This document shows, in pieces, positions 34,030 through 45,557 of a DNA stretch of 64,000 nt. The stretch comes from Heterocephalus glaber. Lineage: Eukaryota > Chordata > Mammalia > Rodentia > Bathyergidae. How positions within the stretch are numbered: position 1 is the first letter of the stretch; each line of letters begins with the position of its first letter. The position numbers were made by a program, and so were the translations under genes. The stretch covers positions 23,963,000 through 24,026,999 of the forward strand of contig NW_004624751.1 of the NCBI RefSeq assembly GCF_000247695.1, in the 5' to 3' direction. The notes beneath the pieces are model-generated. The model saw only the letters and a program-made list of their open reading frames with translations. It was not told where the DNA came from and searched no databases.

Positions 34030-34095
34030 AAATTAAAATACTTAGACTTGATCTTAGCCAAAAGGGCCAAGAAGTAATATAAATTAAAATACTTA
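34030..34095 (-). pseudogene. RNU2-like: Tailless U2 snRNA retrocopy, first about 34 nt, with 15-bp TSD
   Basis: On the minus strand, 34078-34045 reads ATTACTTCTTGGCCCTTTTG then GCTAAGATCAAGTC, the U2 5' end with CpG-type changes at positions 3, 4 and 10 and one extra C in the GGCC run. It stops at about U2 nucleotide 32-34. A perfect 15-bp direct repeat AAATTAAAATACTTA flanks it (34030-34044 and 34081-34095), with two extra bases (AT) between the U2 5' end and its adjacent repeat. There is no poly(A) tail. The longer open frame over it is irrelevant. Confidence 0.93.
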
Positions 34096-35040
34096 TAAAT
34101 GAACCCAATAAAAATGTTCAGACAATACGTATATGAATATTCCCCTAAAGAATGTGAAATAAGCCTGAAATAAATAAGCCATACACTGTTTTGAATAAGA
34201 AAAAATTCTAACTGAAAGCTTTTTGCAAATTAAAGAATAAATTCATTTATGTCTCAATTAAAATATCAAAACACTTTTAAAAACTTGACAAAATCAGACA
34301 AAAATCAACACGTGAGAATGTTTTAGAACATTCTAATACAGAAAAATATTGAATCATTTTTATTGATTTAAAACTTATGGAGTCACACTAAAATAATTTT
34401 ATAATAGTGAATACACAGGTCAAGAAAACTGAATGAAAGAAACAGATTCATAAAGTCTACCAAGTATTTGGTAAAGTATTTAAAATTACTGAGGAAATGA
34501 TACACTATACAGAAAGTTCATTTGACTAGTTCTTTTAGAAAGAAAGTAAAGTTGAATGCCTATTGAGCACTTTATTCTAAAATAAGTATCAGAAAAATAA
34601 GTATTTAAATATAAAAAATTCTAAAGGCATCAGAAAAAATTTGTTTTATTTTATTTTTTATAGGAAGTTTTAGCTCTGGTCTTCAATTGCACAGTAGGAT
34701 GACTATAGTTAACAATAATATATATTTTATTTTTCCAAAACTGCAGTAGAAAAGACTTATTCTAATTCATATGCCAAGTGGGAAAATCATAAATTGGAGA
34801 ATTTTAACTTTTGTATTGCAAAACTCTCACAATGTAAAAAAAAAAAATGACAATTGTGAAAAACATTCACAAAATATAAAATATATTCCAGATGAATGTC
34901 ATATTTCCTTAATACACAAAGAAGTCTACAAAAACAAAAATGAGCAAACACTTATAGCAATATTTTACTCAAAAAAATTCTGAATAGCAAAAAACCAGGC
35001 ATGTAGGATGCTATCACAAACTATGCAAATGATGAGACAT
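34096..35040. other. Unassigned AT-rich DNA
   Basis: No recognised repeat or gene. Confidence 0.45.
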
Positions 35041-37440
35041 TTTATTGATACATTTTGGTATACAATATAATGACATTAATCATTGGAAATTTGCACCTTT
35101 ACATAATCTCTCTTGGTTCTTATTTTTCCCCCTTCCCCTGCCCTCCCTTCAATCCCTTCATCCCTCCTTACTTACAAAGACTTTGTTTCCATTTTTTCAT
35201 TTTCTCATATTAATTCCATTCCCTTCTTTCCTTTCCCCTACCCCTCCCACTTCCCCTTCCCATTTGCCCCTTTTCTTCCTATTTCACATTATCTATTATA
35301 CCTTTTAGTCCTCATTACACTTTCAATTTCTCACATTAGAGAAATTATTCAGTATTTACACATGTGTGTCCTGTTTATTTCACTTAAGAGTATCACCTCA
35401 ATGTGCATCCACTTAGCTATAAATGTCTCTAATTTCTCATTTTTTATGGCTGAGTACTGCTCCATTTTATTTTTAAAAACCACATTTTCTTGATCCAGTC
35501 TCCAGTTGATGGGCATTTGGGCTGTTTCCAAGTTTTAGCTATTACAAATTGTGCTGCTATGAACATAGGTGCACATATATCACTGTGGTATGATTCTTTT
35601 CATTCTTTGGGGAAGATACCCAGCAGGGGAATAGCTGGGTCAAATGGGACTTCCAGTCCTAGTTCTTTGAGGTATCTCCATACTGATATCCACAGTGGTT
35701 GCACCAGTCTACACTCCCACCAGCAGTGGAGCAGGGTTCCTCTTTCCCCACACCCTGGCCAGCATTTGTTATTGGTTGATTTCATGATAGCAGCCTTTCT
35801 TTCTGGGTGAGGTAGAATCTCAGGGTTGTTCTCATTTGCATCTCTCGAATGCCAGTGATGTTGAACATTTTTTCTTATGCTTATTTGCTATTTCCACTTC
35901 TTTGTCTGAGAAGTGTCTGTTCATTTCAGATGCCCATTTTGGATTGGGTCTTTAAATTTGGGAGGTCTGATTTTTTAAGTTCTTTATAGATTCAAGATAG
36001 TAGACCTTTGTCTGAGGAACAGCAGGTGAAGATTTTTTCCCACATTATGGGTTGTCTCTTCACACTGCTGGTGGTTTCCCTTGTTGTGCAGAAGCTTTTT
36101 AATAAGAAGAGATCCCACTTGTTGATTGTGCTAGTTCATGGGCAACTGAGGTTTTGTTCATAAAATCTTTTCCTACACCAATGTCTTCAAGAGTTCTACC
36201 TAACATCTGCTCTGGCCGATTCAGCGTTCCTAGTTTAATATTTAGATCTTTAATCCATTTCCATTTTAATTTAGTGCATGGTGAGAGATATAGGTCTAGT
36301 TTTAATCCTTGGGAGGTTGACGCCCAGTTTTTCCAGCACCAATTATTAAAGAGGCCATCTTTCCTCCAGTGAGGGTGTTTGGCTCCTTTATCAAAGATGA
36401 GGTGGCTGCATGAGTCTGGAGTTGTTTCTGCATCTTCTAATCTGTTCCACTGGTACTCAGGTCTGTTTCTTTGCCAGTACCATGCTGTTTTTATCACAGT
36501 AGCTTTGCAGTATAGTTCCATATTGGGAATTGATACCCCCTGCCATGGCTCTGATGCCTAGAATTGCTTTTGCTATTCTGGGTCTCTTGTTCCAAATGAA
36601 TTTTTGGATTGTTTTCTCAAGGTCCATGAAATATGCTTCTGGGATTTCAATTGGGATTGCATTGAATCTATATAGCAATTTTGGAAGTATGGCCATTTTC
36701 ACTATGTTGATCCTTCCTACCCAGGATCAAGGGATGTCTTTCCATTTTGTGATATCCCCTTCAATATCTTTTTTCAAAGTGCTATAGTTTTCAGAGAAGA
36801 GGTCTTTGATTTCTTGTGTTAGGTTGATTCCTAGGGATTTCAGTTTTTTGGATGTTATTGTGGAAGGAATTGCTTGTCCTACTTCTCTCTCGGTGACTCT
36901 GTTGTTGTGAAGAGGAAAGCTATTGATTTTTTGTGTGTTGACTTTGTATCCAGCTACTTTACTGAATTTGGTTATTATGTCTAGAAGGCTTTTGGTGTAG
37001 TTCTTGTGGTCTTCTATAGAGAGTATCATGTTATCTGCAAATAATGACAATTTGGCTTCTTCATTTCCTATTTTTATTTCTTTTATTTCTTTCTCTTGTC
37101 TAATTGCTGTGACTAGTGTTTCCAAAACTATATTGAACAGAAGTAGTGATAGTGGACATTTTTGTCTTGTTCCTGATTTTAGTGTGAAGGATTTCAGTTT
37201 TTGACCATTTAGTATAATATTGGCTGTTAGTTTTTCATAGATGACTTTTATCAGATTTAGGTAGAGACCATCTATTCACATTTTTTGTAAGGTTTTTTAT
37301 CATAGATGCATGTTGGATTTTGTCAAATGCTTTTTCTGCATCTATGGAGATGATCATAGGGTTTTTGTCCTTGTCTCTATTGATATAGTGTGTTACATTT
37401 ATTGATTTGCAAGACATCAATTTTTTGCATATCAGAAATG
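35041..37440 (-). mobile_element. 5'-truncated LINE-1: RT domain to 3' end (best-preserved L1 here)
   Basis: Reading from 37440 to 35041: RT motif A ([15 protein letters not shown], about 37310-37370); NGQKLKS and CPLSLLLFNIVLETL (about 37110-37230); the catalytic motif SLFADNMILSIEDHKNY (about 37010-37050), where the second aspartate of the usual FADD is N; then [38 protein letters not shown] and, at the C-terminus, CWWECRLVQPLWISVWRYL. Frameshifts (for example near 37285) and stops break the frame. The 3' UTR (about 35041-35350) has two C-rich tracts with G-quadruplex potential on the minus strand (35128-35147, 35235-35256). The element lacks ORF1 and the endonuclease, so it is inactive. 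Confidence 0.95.
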
Positions 37441-39525
37441 CAAAAATATTTTGTAATATCTAGAGTTGGCTACAACAAACAAGTAATTTCAGGTTGTGTT
37501 GAAAAACAATTTGAAAAATACGTTTTCTTGTGAGCCAGAAATCCCACCTTCCACCTTAACAGTTTTACCTTCTAGTTATACAAAGGTATATATGCAAAGG
37601 TGTTCACTGATACCCAAACAGAGCAACATCACAGAAGTTCAAGACGATAGTTTTCCCAAAATGTATGTGTTGTGCTATTTCACAACTGTTACCAGAAATG
37701 GGTGAATGTAGCTGCTTAAAGGGATAGTGGACAAATGTACTGGTTAGTAAGAAACAAAATTTATAAAACAACTGCTTGTATAAATAGGAGTTATACATAT
37801 AAAGTGCATGTACATTTTCTGAAAAGATAAGCATGAAACTGTTAATATGGTTAGATCTCAACAATGACAACAGATTGGAAAGGGACATAGCTAGGAGACA
37901 AGATCACCTTACCTGCTTCTGCATCATTTCTGAAACATTTTAAGAAACCTAACTGATAATTTTTACATAGATTTTATTTTCTTCCCTAAAATGGCAACTC
38001 TTCTTGCCTCTGTCATTCTAGACTGAGACAGTTATACAGGAATAACTTATTTATTCTAAGACTCCATGTGTTTTTCTGGTAATTGGCAGATCTGGAAATT
38101 GAAATATTCCTGCTCACTGGTGTGACAAATCTCTTTAGGGGTTAATTTTGATATTTATAGTTTTCTCTTTGACAGAAATACTGAAATCTTCATGTGCATA
38201 TTACAGCAAGGATGTTTCTGGCATAAACAGAAGCTCTGGCTGCTGCACTAAAGGATGGATGCCTCCTCTAGGAGAGGCAGCATGCTGGCAGTGAACAGCA
38301 CCATTTATTTTGGCATTGTGTGCATCATACTGTTTTCTTAGTCTTTGCTTTCTGCACTTCCCTTTAGGTTTGGCAGAAAAATGGATTTCACAGCATTATC
38401 ATTCTCTCTGTAGTTTTCTGGTAAGATAAAAAGGGAGAATTTTTGCCTTTCTATGTGGTATAATTGCTGAACATGGAAATTTGGCTCAAAACTGTAATTA
38501 CAGGTGCAACTAATTAGGTGATTGACTTGTGATTTTTATGCTTAGTCAGAAGTTTGGAAAGTGTGTGTGTATGTGTGAGTGAGGGGGGAGGGAGAGAGAG
38601 AGAGATTGGGATTCTTTATATTGCCTTTTTGCTCTCCAGGAGAATTTGTTTTCAGGATTTCAGTCAACTTCACTTATTTGAGTCAAAAAAATGTAGAGCT
38701 CAGTCACCATTCTTCCCAGCAAGAAAAACAAGATAAATACTGAAAATTTCTAGCTATGTTTTCTACTTTGAGTTCCACACTGTTAACGTAATAATGATTT
38801 CCCCTAAATAATTGCAGTTTTTAAAAATGAGATACTTTCTTAAAGCTAAATTTCACAATAACACTTAAAACAAGGAGTGTTATATATAGTGACAGCTTAA
38901 AAAAATCCTGTGGCTGCCATACTAAATTTTAACTTATAGTCATAAGATACGGGGTTCATAATAAAACAGGAAAACAAAAATGCATTTAGAGCAAACCTCA
39001 ACTATTTTAAAACAAAAATAAAAAGAAAATAGTTAACTGCCCCGTTCCCTAAACACTGAGCACAGTAACTCAGCTCAGTACATGGACAGCATCAGAATTC
39101 AACCCAGTGAATTTAACAGGAGGATGATTTGTTTGTAGAAAGTGATGTACTTTTTTCTCTTTTGAACAAAGTAGTGGTTCATAAACCTTTTTATAATGAA
39201 AGCTACTAGTTCATTTATGTGTGGCGACTTCAATGTAAGAGCCTTTTAAGGGTATCCTGGCTTCAATGTAAAACCCTTTAAAGGGTATCTTAGAAAAGGA
39301 AGAAATTTAATATAAGAACATGAGGAATCTGTTTTGCTCACTTTTCAAAATGGAATTTAGTTAATTTAAAGGAATTTAGATTTAAATTTTATTAAAAATA
39401 AACCATGTTCATTTGCAATAATCCAAAAGATACAAAAAGTTAGAGCAAAAAAGCTCACTTCTATCTCACTTTCTGGAACTAAGCTCAGTTACATTAATTA
39501 TAAAAATATTATATAATTGTCAGAG
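37441..39525. other. Unassigned DNA with a short GT/GA-rich microsatellite
   Basis: A (GT)n-(GA)n tract lies at 38560-38605. No repeat family or gene recognised in the rest; no clear target duplication for the preceding L1 was found at 37441. Confidence 0.5.
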
Positions 39526-39529
39526 ATTA

Positions 39530-39842
39530 ACTTTTTGGGTTAAGTTTTTCTATATTTTCATTGGTTTCAAAAGAATTTGTAGTTGCTTGTTAAAGCATTT
39601 TTATGAAGGCTGGTTCTAAATCCTTGTCAGATAATTCCAATATTTGATTCATCTTGGTGTTGGTATTGATTGTTTTTTCTTGGTGTGATGAGTTACATTT
39701 AATTGTATTGTAAACTTTTGGAACAATTATGTCATCTTTTATTTTCATAGGCAGTAACCTGCTTAGATTCAGAAAACATCTCCAGATTTATTTTGTTTGC
39801 TATGGTTCTAATGATATTTCAGCTTTCTTTTCTCTTTTTTTC
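39530..39842 (-). mobile_element. Old LINE-1 (L1M) 3' region, antisense
   Basis: GGCTGGTTCTAAATCCTTGTC, AGATAATTCCAATATTTGATTC, ATCTTGGTGTTGGTATTG and TTTTTTCTTGGTGTGATGAG are typical of the antisense 3' region of old L1M elements. The MaLR LTR next door begins about 10 bp on. Confidence 0.6.
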
Positions 39843-39852
39843 TTTTTAGTGT

Positions 39853-40335
39853 GCCTGTCTTAATTACTTTACTCTTTGGTGAAACAAAATACCTGACACC
39901 CAGAGTTAAAGGAGGAAATGTTCATTTTGGCTCACAGTTTGTAGAAGTTTCCATTCATGGTTGGCTGGCTCCAAAGGAGGGTGGTGTGACAGAGGGGCAC
40001 GGCAAAGGAGAAACAGTTCATGATGGGCAGAAGGCAGAAAGCAGTGAAGTAGTGAAGAAGCAGACACAGCAGGTAGCAGTGATGGCAGTAGCCCTCTTTC
40101 TGTGCCTTATATTCTGTCCAGGCTGCATGACCTTAAGGTGGGTAGCACTCATACCCAGCATGTGCCTTCCCATTATCCACACCCAGAGCTATGACAAACA
40201 AATCAGTGGACTGATTCAGTAAGCATACATTCTTAAATCCAGCATAACACACTCTAGATCCACCCACCTCTGAAAAGCCATACATATGACCACCTGAGGC
40301 TTTGGAGGGATATCTAGACACAAACCATAATAGTG
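39853..40335 (-). mobile_element. MaLR-type LTR (rodent MST-like), nearly complete
   Basis: TGTCTTAATTACTTTACTC, GGTGAAACAAAATACCTGAC, AAAGGAGGAAATGTTCATTTTG, GCTCACAGTTTGTAGAAG, TTGGCTGGCTCCAAAGGAGG, then at the far end CACCTGAGGCTTTGGAGG and ACACAAACCATAATAG. This is the most complete of the copies in the window (others: 3550, 32222, 63640). The 123-codon frame at 39851-40222 is the LTR itself, not a host gene. Confidence 0.85.
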
Positions 40336-40344
40336 CCTTTCAAT

Positions 40345-40565
40345 GATTTTTAGTATAGTTACTGTTACACCAACCATTCCTATAATCAATATTATAACAC
40401 TTTCATAATTACAAATACAATACTTGTGCTCTTAAGAATCACCTCCCTGTCTCTCCATCATCCATTCCCAAGAAACTATTAAGGTACTTAATGTGTCTAT
40501 TTTCCAGTTCAATATTTTACATAAATGCATTCTTAAAATATATTGTATTTGTTATATGCTTCTTT
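40345..40565 (-). mobile_element. Old LINE-1 (L1M) 3' UTR, first part
   Basis: TACACCAACCATTCCTATAATC, CCTCCCTGTCTCTCCATC and TTATATGCTTCTTTCACTTA match the antisense L1M 3' UTR (caaccatcaccacaatc..cttctttcacttagc). It continues after the SINE and gap at 40985-41215. Confidence 0.7.
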
Positions 40566-40580
40566 CACTTAATATAAATC

Positions 40581-40722
40581 TTTCTTTCTTTCTTTTTTCT
40601 TCCTTTCTCTCTCTTNNNNNNNNNNNNNNNNNNNNNNNNNNNNNNNNNNNNNNNNNNNNNNNNNNNNNNNNNNNNNNNNNNNNNNNNNNNNNNNNNNNNN
40701 NNNNNNNNNNNNNNNCTTTCTT

Positions 40723-40781
<59 letters not shown>

Positions 40782-40800
40782 TTCTTTCTTTCTTTCTTTC
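40581..40800. repeat. (TTTC)n/(TC)n microsatellite containing the assembly gap
   Basis: Pyrimidine repeats TTTCTTTC and TCTC occur at 40581-40615 and 40716-40800, on the tail side of the antisense SINE at 40801. The repeat therefore grew out of the SINE poly(A) tail. Open frames across it (40493-40918 and the reverse) are artefacts of the repeat. Confidence 0.9.
40616..40715. other. Assembly gap, exactly 100 N
   Basis: One hundred unresolved bases inside a pyrimidine microsatellite. The round number is usually a placeholder, so the true length is unknown. Confidence 0.98.
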
Positions 40801-40980
40801 CTGGAGATCAAACCCAGATCTATCCTTTCCACTGAGCTACATTCCCAGTAACTCTCTTCTTTACTTTTATTTTGAGACAGGGTCTCACAAAGTTGCTAAG
40901 TTACCAAGCTGTGCTTGAACTTGCAATTATACTACATTAGCCTTCCAAAATGCTGAGATTGCAGGTGTACAATCTAGTAT
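40801..40980 (-). mobile_element. Composite B1-ID SINE
   Basis: Minus strand: GTACACCTGCAATCTCAGC, TTTTGGAAGGCTAATGTAG, TTGCAAGTTCAAGCACAGC, TTGGTAACTTAGCAACTTTG, GAGACCCTGTCTCAAAATAA, then GTAGCTCAGTGG and GGGTTTGATCTCCAG from the ID part. It splits the old L1M on either side of it. Confidence 0.92.
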
Positions 40981-40984
40981 GGGC

Positions 40985-41215
40985 ACATATGAGTACTTTA
41001 TTAATTTTTATGACTACATAATTTTTCATTGCACAGCTATACCATGTTACGTTTATCCATTCATCATTCAGTGAAAATTTGAGGTTTTTCCCTGGTTGTC
41101 TATTGTGAACAGTGCTACTGTGAGTATTTGAGCACTAGTTTTTGTTTGAAGACATCTTTGATCAATTTGAGTATATACATAGAAGTGGAATTGTTGGGCC
41201 ATATAGCAATTCTAT
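40985..41215 (-). mobile_element. Old LINE-1 (L1M) 3' UTR, second part
   Basis: TTATCCATTCATCATTCAGTG, GGTTTTTCCCTGGTTGTC, GTGAACAGTGCTACTGTGAG, TATATACATAGAAGTGGAATTG and TTGGGCCATATAGCAATTC continue the L1M antisense 3' UTR directly from 40565. A younger L1 follows at 41215. Confidence 0.8.
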
Positions 41216-41856
41216 GTTTAATTTTTTGTATATTTTTATTGATTTACATTTGAAATACATAATATTTATATTCCAAGGGTATCAGTACATTTATATATTA
41301 TGTATCTTTATCTTGATTATTTCTATATTATATCATGATCATTTTCTATCCCCTTTCCTCCTTTTACCCTCCCATCTCCCCCTTCCTCTGGTCTCCTTCT
41401 CCTTTTCCAAAAAGCTTGTATTTATTTTACTCTTTATTTATATTTTGGGTTTGTCATATAAGAGAAATCATGTGATTTTTAAACTTTCTGTATCTCACCT
41501 ATTTCACTTCACATTATAGTTTCAAGATCCATCCTTTTTCTTGTAAAAGACACAAATTCATTCCTTTTTATGGTTAAATAAAATTCCTTTGTGTATATAT
41601 ATTATGTTTTCTTTATCTATTTGCCTATTGATAGGCATTTAGGCTTTTTTAATAGCTTAGCTATTATGAATTATGCTGCTATAAGCATGAATATCCATGC
41701 ATCACTATAGTGTAAAATCCTTATCTATTTTTAATTTTTGGAGAATCATCAAACTTTTCCATGGTGGCTATTCCATTTTTTATTTCTACTAGCAACATTG
41801 GGAGCAAGAGCTCTAATTTATCTACATCTTCAGTAATACTAGTTACTTTATATTGT
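41215..41856 (-). mobile_element. LINE-1 3' end inserted in the older L1M
   Basis: It begins with an AT-rich segment (TTGATTTACATTTGAAATAC) and a C-rich tract (CCCTCCCATCTCCCCCTTCC), then TATTTCACTTCACATTATAG, TTGCCTATTGATAGGCATTT, AGCTATTATGAATTATGCTG and ATTTTTGGAGAATCATC. This is the same 3'-end plan as 35041 and 48345. It is truncated within the former ORF2 C-terminus, near 41856. Confidence 0.85.
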
Positions 41857-42610
41857 TTGTCTGTTTGTTTTTAAACAATGTAATCTTTAGAGAATTTATT
41901 ACAGTTTTTGTCTTCTTGGCCTATTCAGGGCCACTGGGAACCTCTCTGGACCTGCTGGTGTCACCTGTGGAGGAAGAAAGAGAATCCTTTCTGAGTTCCC
42001 TGGTGTTTTTAGGTGGGGAAGGGAGCCTCTAACTCTCTTTGCACAGACATAGGGTACTTCAAGGATAGATTCTTATTGTAGCCAGAGTCACTTTGCCAGA
42101 GCTGCCTACTCACCTGCTTTTGGTGAGAGGAGAGTCTCAGATCTATAGGGACAAAGAGGCTTCCCTAGCTAGGCTTCTTGTTGGGGCTCCCCATGCAAAT
42201 GCTCCCTACCATCCAGTGCCTTTATGAGGGGAAGAGGGGCAGATAATCAGGCCAAATACAAAAGAAGCTCATTTCCTAGGTTGCTTATTTTCAGCGTAAG
42301 TGTCAATGGCTCACTTTTATATATGTTACCTTGCTTCCTGATATGGCTGACAGAACTCCTATTTGATTGGGGGGAGGATCGCCATTACTTGGGGTACCTT
42401 CTATTGCTAGACTGAGAATTTGGCATGCTTTGCCTGGGTAGACTTTTTTCAGTTGGCTGAGTGTTGGGACTCACTGCTACTGTTTCTCTTTCAGTCCTGA
42501 GATCACTAACCGATTCACTTTCCTCCTTCCCCTTTTCATAGTTCTCTGCAATTGTCTCTCAATTGGGTAAAGCTGGCAGAAATGAATCTCCACCTTCTGG
42601 TCCAGACTGG
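41857..42610. other. Unassigned, relatively GC-rich block
   Basis: 41920-42420 is richer in GC than its neighbours, with phrases such as GGAACCTCTCTGGACCTGC and TTGGGGCTCCCCATGC. No LTR, L1 5' UTR or exon could be identified firmly. The frame at 42224-42415 shows no domain. Confidence 0.4.
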
Positions 42611-42612
42611 AA

Positions 42613-42717
42613 ATCTAATTTTTTTTTTTTTTTTTTGGTACTGGGGATCGAACTCAGGTCCTTGCCCTTGCACAACAGGCAGCGAAACCACTGAGCTAAA
42701 TGCCTGGCCATCTAATT
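42613..42717 (-). mobile_element. ID-like SINE with TSD
   Basis: Minus-strand body (42637-42709): GGCCAGGCATTTAGCTCAG, CGCTGCCTGTTGTGCAAGG, GTTCGATCCCCAGTACC, then A(n) seen as T(n) at 42619-42636. ATCTAATT flanks it at 42613-42620 and 42710-42717. Confidence 0.93.
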
Positions 42718-43607
42718 GTTTTAATGTGTATGCATCTCTTAACCAACCAATGAGTTTGCTTATACATGGGGCCCATGTTTAATTTGCTATATTCAGTAGC
42801 TAATTCCATTTCTGACACATGGAAGGCATTAAATAAGCAATAATGAATTATGGCTTTCCTATAAGTATATTTTACTCCTGAGAGCAGGAGATTTCAGTGC
42901 TATGTTACTTAGCAATGACAACAAAGCAAGATTAAGACTCTGCTCAATCGTGTAAAAATGTGACTTTTTCTTGGCTCTGACTTCACAGGTATCCTTTAGT
43001 GCTTTCTACATTGCATGTAACTAAAAAATGTTGGAAAGGAATCAGACCTGTTTCATGCTGGCATGTCATAAGCTTCACAGGATATCTGAAGGCACAAAGA
43101 ATTTTCTCAAAAGATTTTAGAAAATGGTCTATATACAGTGATGAAGCTCAAGACTTCTCTTTTGAAAATACCAAGAAAAAACGTTGCTTCTGTCATAATA
43201 GTTACATCTCTGAAACAACAATCATTCAGCATTAGCTGAAGATTTGCTATCTTGTTATTTATTTATTTATTTATTGCCATAGCTTAATAGAATTCTGGGG
43301 TAACAAAATAAATCTGGGTTGTTTCATAGTAATAATGATGCCTCCCCCTTTAAGAATATCTTTTTATGTGAAGCCTTGAGCTACCCACATTAATTTTATT
43401 ACTAGTCAACTTCACAAATCTCTCTTCTGTAGATAAAAAAATTACAAATTACAAAAATTAATTTATATTATCTAAAATCAGAGCACTAATAAATGAATGA
43501 AATAAAGATATAGCTTTAGGACTAACTCCAAAGTTATCGCTCTTTTGTATGTAGAACCCCTCTTGGAAGACATAAAATTTCTAAAGGAAAAGTATGAAAA
43601 GGTAACC
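42718..43607. other. Mostly unassigned DNA
   Basis: 42785-42850 (TTCTGACACATGGAAGGC, ATTAAATAAGCAATAATG) resembles an L2 3' end. A (TTAT)n microsatellite lies at 43253-43276. Nothing else recognised. Confidence 0.45.
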
Positions 43608-43659
43608 CATGACAGGCCCTGGGTTCAATCCCCAGTAGCAAAACAAAACAAAACAAAAT
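43608..43659 (+). mobile_element. ID-type SINE tail fragment
   Basis: ATGACAGGCCCTGGGTTCAA, TCCCCAGTAGC followed by (AAAAC)n. Only the B-box half and the tail remain. Confidence 0.7.
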
Positions 43660-45555
43660 ATCTTTCTTTATATTACAAAGCATCAGAATGATAGCTTAGT
43701 TAATGTCACAGTGTATAATATTATCGGGTGTTTTGCTGCAATGATAGTAACAATGCCTTTTACAAAATAATGCATTATTACTAGCTCATTGAACTCTAAT
43801 GGAGAACACTGCTTCCAAAGGCAATAATGTATTTTGTACTACAGTGACTTCTGCCCTGCTCCCTGCTGTGTTATTTTCCTTCCTTCAAGCTGACAGAAGC
43901 ATTCAACTAAATGAGGAAATAGTGGAGGGCACAGCTGAATCAAATTTTGAAACAAACAGCAAAAGATAAGTGTGTCACATGAGAACAGCTCTTAATTGTT
44001 CTGTGATAATTCACTCAAAATATAATGATGTAGCTAGAAAGAATGAACTAGCTTCTTGCGGATTAAGAGAAAATCATTTGTAGAAGATGAAAGGGCATCT
44101 AGCATTTGAATAGACAGAGAAAAGAACTGCAAGAACATGAAATTACTTTTTTGCCTGATAAGACATTTATCTGTGTTTCTCTATCCTCATGCTAAATGAG
44201 GTCCAGAAGATAGAGTCCTTTGAAAGCAAAAATGGTATTAGGTTGGAATTCTATTCCAACCATTCAGAAGACAGACATAAGTAAGCACTGTAGTGATGCT
44301 GATTACTAATGAAGAGACTTTTACAAAAATAATCTTACCTAGAGTGTTCTTTTTCTCCTGAAAGATGCCCAGAGCTTCTTACCAAAGGCCAAGGCTGCAC
44401 TCTCTATACATAAAGAAATAAGATGTTTAAGTAGCCTTCCTTCACTGGAAGAATTTAGAACCTGGAATATATTAGCTCCAAGCATGCACCTAGTGTTCAC
44501 ACAGATTTCAAAGCAGATGCTCATGGTAATTTGCCTTTGAAGATGTCTAAAATCTTGCCAGTTCACTTGCTTTTTGGAATACTTCACCTGCCTGTTAGAA
44601 GGAGTCTAATGAAATACAATAGATGCTGCATTGAACTTACTGTTTGAGATTTCCTGTTTGCCCTTTGTGGCCCCTCAGGTGTGGACTCTTCATGTTTCTG
44701 GGGGTGATCCCTCTAGTTCTCCTGTCTTTCTCTTTAAGCTGGACTGTCAATCATTGGTGTGTTTGGTGGAACTGAGAAGAAACCAAAGTCTTTTCATGAA
44801 AAAGCACAAGTGGGCTTTTAAGTATTTTCAAAGTTATTAATGAAAAGTCTTTGGGACTTTTTGGAATAAGGGAGGAGCTCAATGACCTAAATGACAGGGG
44901 GTACTCTTAGAAATATGGAGCTATAGGCAATTATGAGATTAAGAAAGAACTCAGGATGAAAACTGAAAGTGAAGGGGTTAGGCTCTAAGTGATATTCCAG
45001 AGGAACTCCTATTTGAAACCAGCAAGTCATGCATAAATAAAATAAAGTACATTTATGTTTGATAGTCACATTCCTGGCCTTTTCACATTGTAAACTAGAA
45101 TAACGAACAGTGGGATACAAACTTACACAAAAGCTGAACTTCCTCTAGAGTTCAATGCCTTAATGAACAACAGAATCCAGAAATTAGTTATTACAACCAA
45201 AATGAAGGAGAGAAGGCAATTCTAATATTCTTGATATAAACTTCAGTCTTTCAAAGGGACTCAAATAGCTTTGAAAAGAAATAAATCTAAATTCTTCTTG
45301 GAGGACAGCATTATGATTTTAGACTTTCAGGAATCTAAGAGTAAGTTCAATTAAATATAAATGTGGATTGAAAATTATGTAATATTCAAGAAAACAATTC
45401 ACCATTTGTGATTCAATAACAGTAAAATATTTAGACCCATAGTACTTCAGATATTGGTATTATTAGATTAAAAATATAAAATAACGAGTCTGAAATCCCT
45501 TCGGCATAAAATACATAAAAATCAATCAAGGAAAAAGGAAAGGGGGCTATTAAAA
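43660..45555. other. Unassigned DNA
   Basis: About 1.9 kb with no recognised repeat, RNA or gene; 44340-44590 and 44630-44840 contain small frames without domains. Confidence 0.5.
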
Positions 45556-45557
45556 AT

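Noticed and set aside
36099..36521. 140-codon minus-strand frame
   Set aside because: It is part of L1 ORF2 ([23 protein letters not shown]).
39851..40222. 123-codon frame
   Set aside because: It lies wholly within a MaLR-type LTR that recurs at 3.5, 32.2 and 63.6 kb.
40493..40918. Ser/Leu/Phe-rich frame spanning the N gap, and its Arg/Glu-rich reverse frame
   Set aside because: Low-complexity translation of a TC/TTTC microsatellite and unknown bases.
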